From contig CBFHKZ010000002.1 in the NCBI GenBank assembly GCA_965656545.1, forward strand, positions 255,215 through 319,214: a DNA stretch of 64,000 bases. Reading direction: 5' to 3'. The stretch is from UBA7446 sp965656545 (GTDB lineage: Bacteria > Bacteroidota > Bacteroidia > Flavobacteriales > Flavobacteriaceae). The translations under genes were made by a program, and so were the position numbers. The notes under the pieces were generated by a model. That model did no database searches. It was not told the origin of the DNA and worked only from the letters and a program-made list of their open reading frames with translations. Positions 58,901 to 64,000 of this stretch are shown here, in pieces (the first letter of the stretch is position 1; each line of letters begins with the position of its first letter).

Positions 58901-60292
58901 TTCAATTGCCAAGGTATCGTAGCTGTATTCACGGTAGTTAAAGTTTGTAAGCTCCCCGGTAATTGCCGCATTTAGATTGGACACATCAAAACCATTCCCA
59001 GAAACGACAACGCCAAGTCCAGTGCGCCCGATTGTTGGTACGGCAGCAAGCTGCCCAATATCAAAATCATTGGAAGATAGCGAAATTGAATAGTCACGAA
59101 TTTTTTCATTAAATGCAAACGTGGCACTGCTTTGCATGCGACCAAGCGCTGTTGCTAGATCAGCTTTAATGTTCCATAGCTTATTTTTAAATGTCACTTT
59201 GGAGTCAGTAGAAAGGCCGCCTAATCGCGACAAAAACCCCGCTAGTTCGGGAGACAACCTAAAAGGAATGGACGTGGGATTGTCAGCCGCATCTAACTTC
59301 AAATCAACTTCGATAGACCTGCTGTCTACATCTAAAATATTTTTAATTCTCCCATCAACAACAACCTCAGTATTCTGATGATTGATCTGAATATTTTGCG
59401 CAGTAAAGTCTTTAACAAAACCAGCTATATTTCCTTTGGCTTTAACGGATTTTCCCTTCCAACTTGGAATGATTTTTTTTAAATCAGACATACCAATTGA
59501 AGAAGGCTTAAGCCCAATAGTAAGGCTTACTTTATCGACAAAATCTTTTAGTCCGCCCTTGGGGTAAGCAAGGCGAATATCCATATCAAGCACACTTTCT
59601 TTAGTTTGAATAACTGCATTTTCCAATACCATACTGGTTGGGGAAAATTGATATTTTCCAGCAAGCGAGGTTATTGCTGTGTCTCCCCAATTTGTGTTGG
59701 CATTAAGCTGTTTTATGTCAGCGCTAATTACCCCTCCATCAACACGAAAGTTCTGTATATCAGCATTGAGTGCTGTAATCCGTTGAGTACTTCCCTTGCT
59801 TTGATTCTGGACACGTATGGAAGCATCGACCAAACTTATAGAAGCAGCAACAAGTTCTGTTTTGGCTTTGGGGCTTTCATCAGAACTAAAACGATCAAAA
59901 AACTGACTGACATTGGAGTTGCTTTCGTTTTCGTAAATGGTGCTGTTAAACATCACATCTTTTAAAAACACATTACCTAGATCATTATCTCCCTTCAAAA
60001 TTGCTCTTAAGCGCAGGGTATTTAAGCGTGCATAGCCCACATAAAGAAGCGTGTCTTGCTTATGGTCATAAGCCAATATGTCGTGTAGTTTAACATATCC
60101 AAAGGGTGACACCTGTAAACTACTGATGTCCATATTGGCACCGAAACGTTCATTTATATTTTGAGTAAAACGTTGTCCCAAATATGTTTGAGTTACTGGC
60201 AGCATTAAAACAAACACTACCAACACTGTAAAAAGTAAAACAGCAGCAATGATGCGTCTTATTTTCATTTTTATGGGAGGCTTCTTTTCCAA
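55946..60292 (-). CDS. tamB: TamB-like translocation/assembly protein (DUF490)
   Basis: 1448 residues: an N-terminal transmembrane helix (IIAAVLLFTVLVVFVLML) and a very long beta-rich, Asn/Asp/Ser-rich periplasmic part with repeated AsmA-like strands. It ends with the DUF490 C-terminal domain (LNPETPTFEITFPNASGIV, then LNYRLNDEERRQLQAISLLSQG). It bridges inner and outer membrane for transport of lipid or of outer-membrane proteins. It is divergent from tsaD; pfkA lies 53 bp downstream on the same strand. Confidence 0.92.
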   Translation of the reverse strand: MEKKPPIKMKIRRIIAAVLLFTVLVVFVLMLPVTQTYLGQRFTQNINERFGANMDISSLQVSPFGYVKLHDILAYDHKQDTLLYVGYARLNTLRLRAILKGDNDLGNVFLKDVMFNSTIYENESNSNVSQFFDRFSSDESPKAKTELVAASISLVDASIRVQNQSKGSTQRITALNADIQNFRVDGGVISADIKQLNANTNWGDTAITSLAGKYQFSPTSMVLENAVIQTKESVLDMDIRLAYPKGGLKDFVDKVSLTIGLKPSSIGMSDLKKIIPSWKGKSVKAKGNIAGFVKDFTAQNIQINHQNTEVVVDGRIKNILDVDSRSIEVDLKLDAADNPTSIPFRLSPELAGFLSRLGGLSTDSKVTFKNKLWNIKADLATALGRMQSSATFAFNEKIRDYSISLSSNDFDIGQLAAVPTIGRTGLGVVVSGNGFDVSNLNAAITGELTNFNYREYSYDTLAIEGTINPKFFLGNMNIADESIVIDLNGQVDFASDTRNFSFNADIKHADFTALGWMSDSIDGVFSGAVDLALQGNNIDEMIGDLYIDQGALKTPNETYKFSSLSAQSRLTNGLRVVNINSEDVATGILIGNFKPSELGVLAKNALGSQFKSFKPIPISPNQHVDFNFNLRGKIASALFGGVVSLDDNTFIKGSIKPDDALFKLEIRAPSIGINKTQLNGLSLKIDTKQPIYHSNISIDEIATPKANLFDVKWINAQVLDKLYGRIEFASAKETEELNIINTAFTINDSAQAILEIQDAALFFNNKRWTIDKQNGNPMLVAASTSDFAFSNLNFMTETSAITADASQKGSDAFAVDVTFSNVYMNDLLSFQKNRWEGIVNGFLNIRQSPAGFGGNSSLHLSDLALNGVALGEADLKLQSNKENQDYQLALQISDDGKDVFLATGTLGLENAVPAWEVDVAFSDYNLSLIAGLTSDVFSPFSGKANGKVHVSSKAGNIIPTGSFVVDDLTLGVPYLNTLYNFTDAVPFRFSEDLISINPSDFSSGSEQTAQLSGALTHQSFSNWGLDMNINARQLEVLNTAFAEESLYYGNAFFNGDAHLHGAFSNMQIDVVGETAAGTNIYIPIQYDTKIGDVSFINFVDKQTEENPEIAQFNTVKGLQLNFELDVTPEAEVEIVVDPETKSFLRGRGAGSLLLEIDTAGSFAMWGDFIAFEGIYNFKNLGLIDKTFRLEPGGVIFWEGDPYGAQINMQAVYEVPGGANPAVLLEGDNISQKIPTDVSITLFGNLLNPETPTFEITFPNASGIVRNELNYRLNDEERRQLQAISLLSQGSFINEVSLAAISSQTLTTNLFEKASGIFDNIFTNENDKLNLGIDYLQGDRNAAVSIKNRDRLGVSLSTNINERILIDGKVGVPVGNEEETMIIGNVKLEFLLNKKGDLRARVFNKENEFQYFGDELGYTQGIGVGYQVRFDSFKELVNKIFNKKDNIKP

Positions 60293-60297
60293 AGTGT

Positions 60298-60305
60298 TAA
60301 TTTTG
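60298..60305 (+). promoter_or_regulatory. -7 box of tsaD promoter
   Basis: TAATTTTG matches TAnnTTTG exactly, 16 bp before the TTG start. It overlaps the in-frame TAA that rules out a longer protein. Confidence 0.5.
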
Positions 60306-60321
60306 TGCTTATATATTTATT

Positions 60322-61317
60322 TTGGCAACTATCATTTTAGGCATTGAAACTTCTTGCGACGACACGGCAGCTGCGGTGCTTGTCGATGGCAAACTACGTG
60401 CCAACGTCGTTTCGCAACAGCTTGAACATGAAAATTACGGTGGCGTCATTCCAGAACTGGCATCTAGAGCTCACGTAGAACGCATTGCCGCTGTCGTGGA
60501 AACTTCACTGTCAAAAGCAAATATCGATAAAAAAGACCTAACTGCAGTAGCCTATACCCAAGGCCCTGGCCTTCTTGGATCTTTACTTGTTGGAAATGCT
60601 TTTGCGAAATCGCTTTCTCTTGCACTAAACATACCTCTTGTAGCTGTGCATCATATGCAGGCACATTTGTTAGTACACTTCATTGATGATTCCTTTCCAA
60701 CACCTCGTTTTCCGTTTTTAGGATTAACCGTTTCTGGGGGACATACACAGCTTGTGCATGTTGATAATGCAACCTCTTTTGATGTATTGGGTGAAACTCT
60801 AGACGATGCCGCCGGAGAAGCATTCGATAAAACAGGAAAAATGCTGGGACTGCCCTACCCCGCTGGACCAATCATGGACAAATATGCCGCACTTGGCACG
60901 CCAAAGTTTACTTTTGGGAAGCCAACTGTTCCCAATTTAAACTTTAGCTTTAGTGGGCTTAAAACAAGTGTATTGTATTTTTTAAGATCGGCCCAAGACA
61001 AAGACCCTGATTTTATTAAAAATAATCTTTATGATTTGTGTGCTTCTATTCAAGCTGCAATCGTAGCTATACTAGTTGAAAAGGTAAAAACAGCCGTTGA
61101 GCAAACGGGGCTTAAACAAGTTGTTTTGGGAGGTGGCGTATCTGCCAACAGCGGATTGCGAAAAGCGCTTGAGGCTTGTGATGTGGAGCTATTCCTACCG
61201 CCACTGCCCTACACCACAGACAATGCGGCCATGATTGCCATGGCTGGCTATTTAAAATATAACGAAGGTGCGCTAGACAACCTATCTAGTGAACCAAAAG
61301 CAAGAATGTCCATCTAA
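60322..61317 (+). CDS. tsaD: tRNA N6-adenosine threonylcarbamoyltransferase
   Basis: 331 residues, starting at TTG (60322) because a stop codon lies in frame at 60298-60300 and no ATG intervenes. Metal ligands H111 and H115 in HHMQAH, GIETSCDDT at residues 7-15, and GGGVSANSGLR. It transfers threonylcarbamoyl to A37 of ANN-reading tRNAs, with TsaB/TsaE elsewhere. The stop overlaps the rsmE ATG (TAATG). Confidence 0.95.
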   Translation: MATIILGIETSCDDTAAAVLVDGKLRANVVSQQLEHENYGGVIPELASRAHVERIAAVVETSLSKANIDKKDLTAVAYTQGPGLLGSLLVGNAFAKSLSLALNIPLVAVHHMQAHLLVHFIDDSFPTPRFPFLGLTVSGGHTQLVHVDNATSFDVLGETLDDAAGEAFDKTGKMLGLPYPAGPIMDKYAALGTPKFTFGKPTVPNLNFSFSGLKTSVLYFLRSAQDKDPDFIKNNLYDLCASIQAAIVAILVEKVKTAVEQTGLKQVVLGGGVSANSGLRKALEACDVELFLPPLPYTTDNAAMIAMAGYLKYNEGALDNLSSEPKARMSI

Positions 61318-62012
61318 TGCAGCAATTCTTCACACCCGATATAGATCTAACATTAGAAAACTACAGCTTCAACGAAGTTGAAAGCAAACACCTGGCCAAA
61401 GTATTGCGCAAAAATATTGGCGACTTATTGCATCTAACCAATGGAAAAGGGCAACTTGTAACAGCTAAACTTAGTGTGGTTAGTCCAAAAAGTTGTGTTG
61501 TTAAGCTTTTGGAAATCAAAGAAATTCCAGCTCCCAAAACGGCCATTCACATGCTTGTAGCCCCCACCAAAAACATCAATAGGTTTGAATGGTTTTTGGA
61601 AAAAGCCACAGAGCTTGGCGTTTATAAAATTACGCCTGTATTATGTGACAGAAGTGAACGAAAATTCATCAAACATGAGCGCTGCGAAAAGATCATTCAC
61701 GCAGCATTAAAGCAATCCCTACGTGCTTATGCACCCATTCTGGAGCCCTTAACGCCGCTAAAGGAAATAGCGGTTAACGGACTAACCCTTATGGCACACT
61801 GTGAAGACAGTCCAAAAAAAAGCTTAAAAGATGTGGTTAAAGCACAAGCCGAATGCAGCATACTCATTGGTCCAGAAGGTGATTTTTCAAAAGCCGAAAT
61901 AGCATGGGCAGATGAGCAAAACATAACAGCTGTACACCTTGGCAGCAATAGGCTACGCACAGAAACAGCTGCATTAGCAGCATTGCACACTGCATTACTT
62001 ATGAATCAATAA
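61317..62012 (+). CDS. rsmE: 16S rRNA (uracil1498-N3)-methyltransferase
   Basis: 231 residues of the SPOUT class: HLAKVLRKNIGD, then KATELGVYKITPVLCDRSE, and the C-terminal knot with LIGPEGDFSKAEI and HLGSNRLRTETAALAAL. It methylates U1498 in the decoding region of 16S rRNA. The ATG overlaps the tsaD stop, so the two are coupled. Confidence 0.95.
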   Translation: MQQFFTPDIDLTLENYSFNEVESKHLAKVLRKNIGDLLHLTNGKGQLVTAKLSVVSPKSCVVKLLEIKEIPAPKTAIHMLVAPTKNINRFEWFLEKATELGVYKITPVLCDRSERKFIKHERCEKIIHAALKQSLRAYAPILEPLTPLKEIAVNGLTLMAHCEDSPKKSLKDVVKAQAECSILIGPEGDFSKAEIAWADEQNITAVHLGSNRLRTETAALAALHTALLMNQ

Positions 62013-62032
62013 TAATTTTTTACCTTAGAGCA

Positions 62033-63115
62033 GTGAATGCAAATAATCTTACCCGCGGAATTGTTCAAGCCTTTCTTATCATTGTTGGGCTTGTAGCACT
62101 ATTTAATCTTATCATGATGGCACAGTCCCTATTGGGGTATGTGTTTTTAGCCATTGTTGTCTCGCTTGTGGGTCAGCCCATAAAGGGTTTTTTCACAAAG
62201 CGACTAAGGTTTAAAAACACACTTGCAACAGTTATTACGCTACTGGTGTTATTGTTGCTTATACTAGGGCTCGGATCCTTAATTGTACCCGTCATTACAG
62301 CACAAGCACAAAACTTATCGCTGCTTCAAATCGACCAGTGGGAGGCTGATTTACTCAGACTGGTTTCAGACTTAGATATGTATTTTGATAAATACGACAT
62401 AAATCTCACAGAAAACATCAATGAGCTGCTATCTAAAGTTGACTTTAGCTTCCTTCCCAACCTATTAAATGGGTTTTTAGGATTTTTAGGCGGATTTACC
62501 ATTGCATTATTTTCTGTTTTATTCATCAGTTTCTTTTTGCTTAAAGACAGTTCGCTGTTGTTGAGAAGCATCTTACTCGTATTTGCTGACGACAAAAAAG
62601 AACGCATTGAGCGCTCCTTTACTAGAGTTGTTACTTTACTATCCCGATACTTTTCTGGGATACTATTACAGATAACTATCTTATTCTTGTTTTACTCTGG
62701 CGTACTGCTGATTTTTGGCATTCCAAATGCCTTGACCATTGCGCTTATATGTGCCTTGTTTAACATCATTCCTTATATCGGTCCACTCGCTGGTGCCGTT
62801 TTAATGATTATACTAACCATGGTCAGCAACCTTGATGCAGACATGGCCAGTGTAATTGTGCCCAAGACCATTTATGTGTTTATCGGATTTGTAATTGGTC
62901 AGCTTATAGACAACTTCTTTTCACAACCCTATATTTTTTCAAAGAGCGTCAAGTCACATCCGCTTGAGATATTTCTTGTTATTATCTTAGCTGGGCTTTT
63001 AGCAGGGCCGTTGGGCATGTTGTTGGCTGTGCCATTATACACCGTTTTAAAGGTGGTTCTGAGTGAGTTCTTTAGCGAGAATAGAATAGTCAAGGAACTA
63101 ACTAAAAACATGTAA
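62033..63115 (+). CDS. AI-2E family transporter
   Basis: 360 residues starting at GTG (62033). About seven to eight hydrophobic helices in the arrangement of the PerM/YdiK family, with the signature IIPYIGPLAGAVLMII and GLLAGPLGMLLAVPLYTV near the end. Family members export diverse small molecules or work as Na+/H+ antiporters; the AI-2 name is historical. It is 20 bp after rsmE and 2 bp before the next gene, so operonic. Confidence 0.92.
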   Translation: MNANNLTRGIVQAFLIIVGLVALFNLIMMAQSLLGYVFLAIVVSLVGQPIKGFFTKRLRFKNTLATVITLLVLLLLILGLGSLIVPVITAQAQNLSLLQIDQWEADLLRLVSDLDMYFDKYDINLTENINELLSKVDFSFLPNLLNGFLGFLGGFTIALFSVLFISFFLLKDSSLLLRSILLVFADDKKERIERSFTRVVTLLSRYFSGILLQITILFLFYSGVLLIFGIPNALTIALICALFNIIPYIGPLAGAVLMIILTMVSNLDADMASVIVPKTIYVFIGFVIGQLIDNFFSQPYIFSKSVKSHPLEIFLVIILAGLLAGPLGMLLAVPLYTVLKVVLSEFFSENRIVKELTKNM

Positions 63116-63117
63116 TT

Positions 63118-63432
63118 ATGTTATACGTAAATACCGAAACCATAGCCGGAAAAAAAATTGTTGCATCTTTAGGAATGGCGCGCGGTAGTACGGTGCGTTC
63201 TCGTAACATTGGAAGAGACATTTTCGCTTCAATTAAAAACATTGTCGGCGGAGAAATTGAGGAGTACACCAAACTACAAGCAGATGCGCGTGAGCAGGCA
63301 TTAAAACGCATGCTTGATGACGCAAATCGTATGGGAGCTGATGCTGTTGTAAATGTTCGGTTTACAACATCTGTTGTTGCACAAGGAGCTTCTGAAATTC
63401 TAGCATTTGGCACTGCAGTTAAAATAAACTAG
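63118..63432 (+). CDS. YbjQ family protein (DUF74)
   Basis: 104 residues: TETIAGKKIVASLGMARG, then SRNIGRDIFASIKNIVGGEI and MGADAVVNVRFTTS. This is the YbjQ family, which forms pentamers; the heavy-metal-binding label is not supported by metal ligands here. Its TAG stop is directly followed by the ATG of the small gene. Confidence 0.92.
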   Translation: MLYVNTETIAGKKIVASLGMARGSTVRSRNIGRDIFASIKNIVGGEIEEYTKLQADAREQALKRMLDDANRMGADAVVNVRFTTSVVAQGASEILAFGTAVKIN

Positions 63433-63537
63433 ATGAATCGTATTATTTGGATTGCTGTTATTGTCGCTGTGATATTTGCTGTTTTTAACCGAATTCGTCA
63501 AAAAGAAAAAGAAGATTTTGACCAACGTGATAATTAG
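63433..63537 (+). CDS. small single-helix membrane protein
   Basis: 34 residues: a transmembrane helix (IIWIAVIVAVIFAVF) followed by a charged tail NRIRQKEKEDFDQRDN. It is directly downstream of ybjQ with no gap. Its TAG overlaps the region containing the -33 element of the tRNA-Ser promoter. Small size, so moderate confidence. Confidence 0.55.
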   Translation: MNRIIWIAVIVAVIFAVFNRIRQKEKEDFDQRDN

Positions 63538-63568
63538 TTGGCGGATTGCTTTTGATAACGTATTTTTG
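63538..63568 (+). promoter_or_regulatory. tRNA-Ser promoter
   Basis: TTG at 63538-63540, 20 bases, then TATTTTTG (63561-63568), an exact -7 match. The tRNA begins 21 bp downstream. Confidence 0.6.
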
Positions 63569-63589
63569 CCGGCGCTTTATAACCTTAAA

Positions 63590-63673
63590 GGAGAGGTGCC
63601 AGAGTGGTAATGGAGCAGATTGCTAATCTGTCAACGCGTAAGTGTTGCCTGGGTTCGAATCCCAGTCTCTCCG
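63590..63673 (+). tRNA. tRNA-Ser(GCT)
   Basis: 84 nt. The acceptor stem GGAGAGG pairs with TCTCTCC (63666-63672), with discriminator G. The anticodon stem CAGAT/ATCTG region has loop TTGCTAA with anticodon GCT, reading AGC/AGU. A long variable arm (~20 nt), the class II feature of tRNA-Ser, and a T arm with GGTTCGAATCC are present. CCA is not encoded. Confidence 0.95.
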
Positions 63674-63684
63674 CAGCTTAACTC

Positions 63685-63722
63685 AAGCTTTTTGAAAATC
63701 TTTTAGAAATTTCAAAAAGCTT
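63685..63722. terminator. hairpin after tRNA-Ser
   Basis: A perfect 13-bp inverted repeat, AAGCTTTTTGAAA and TTTCAAAAAGCTT, with a 12-base loop. It is long and AT-rich, probably ending the tRNA transcript, though no T-run follows. Confidence 0.55.
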
Positions 63723-63746
63723 TGAAGTTAAAAAGCAAAAATTAGT

Positions 63747-64000
63747 TCGCGTACCTGCCTGACGCCCGCCTAGACGGAACGGACAAGGTAGGCAGGGCTC
63801 AGCTGGATTAGCGCATTCCGATTTCCAATCGGAACGGTCAGGTTCACAAGAGCAGCGTAAAAAAAGTAAAAGGTCGCGTACCTGCCTGACGCCCGCCTAG
63901 ACGGAACGGACAAGGTAGGCAGGGCTCAGCTGGATTAGCGCATTCCGATTTCCAATCGGAACGGTCAGGTTCACAAGAGCAGCGTAAAAAAAGTAAAAGG
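63747..64000. repeat. 127-bp tandem repeat with tRNA-like sequence and palindrome
   Basis: Two identical copies as far as I can read, 63747-63873 and 63874-64000; the second ends exactly at the window edge, so more may follow. Each holds a palindrome-type segment (CCTGCCT...AGGCAGG) and a tRNA-like stretch. Confidence 0.9.
63791..63850 (+). pseudogene. truncated tRNA-like sequence in the tandem repeat (anticodon-loop TCC)
   Basis: After the palindrome comes GGGCTCAGCTGGATTAGC, like a tRNA D arm, then a 5-bp stem TCCGA/TCGGA around the loop TTTCCAA (63822-63828), which would give anticodon TCC (Gly). GGTCAGGTTC resembles the start of a T arm, but the T loop stops at ACAAG and there is no matching acceptor stem, whose place is taken by the palindrome. 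Also present in the second copy at +127. Likely non-functional. Confidence 0.55.

Overview
The window looks like chromosomal DNA of a member of the Bacteroidota, most likely a flavobacterium. Four things point there: a T9SS-type C-terminal sorting domain on a secreted protein; many promoters of the TTTG-N19-TAnnTTTG type; bacillithiol synthesis (BshA); and typical family neighbours such as TlpA/DUF4369 lipoproteins, TamB, LptD and fused E1 alpha/beta dehydrogenase. Base composition is moderately low in GC, and genes are tightly packed with many TAATG/ATGA overlaps.

Layout. 1-1133: 3' part of an M61 peptidase, then an AT-rich tandem repeat and a small membrane-protein ORF. 1516-2184: DUF2461 protein. 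2187-8891: a five-gene, minus-strand accessory island made of a large type IIG/ISP-like restriction-modification enzyme, a TcmP protein, its three-Cys partner (DUF5131), a PD-(D/E)XK protein and a zinc-ribbon DUF559-like nuclease. The restriction enzyme itself carries a ~0.5 kb in-frame insertion encoding a DUF559 nuclease flanked by inverted palindromic repeats. 9106-12266: MscS channel, CBS protein, small proteins and a tail-to-tail HTH-antitoxin/ParE-toxin pair. 12267-35480: housekeeping genes (Ald, 2OG oxygenase, SUI1, Ung, MutS2, DAACS transporter, AroC, TlpA, LpxL-like, GlmM, AcpH, UvrA, LOG protein, an M1-like protein, E1 dehydrogenase, HolA, HsdR_N protein). 35477-38412: GT2, a decayed region with a duplicated leader, a small lipoprotein and a spondin-domain T9SS cargo. 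38448-42009: small membrane proteins, a Kazal lipoprotein, sterol desaturase and acyl-CoA carboxylase beta. 42011-49964: a long minus-strand cell-envelope/redox operon (amidase, MlaD, Fe-S proteins, GH3) ending with bshA, which has its own promoter. 50004-63537: LptD, RidA, GlcNAc kinase, GAPDH, PfkA, TamB, TsaD, RsmE, AI-2E transporter, YbjQ. 63590-64000: tRNA-Ser(GCT), then a perfect 127-bp tandem repeat containing a truncated tRNA-like sequence.

The accessory parts of most interest are the 2187-8891 island (a candidate composite defence system), the DUF559 element inserted in frame inside its restriction gene, the convergent toxin-antitoxin pair, and the pseudo-tRNA tandem array at the right edge. 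All calls come from reading the sequence and its translations; no database searches were run.
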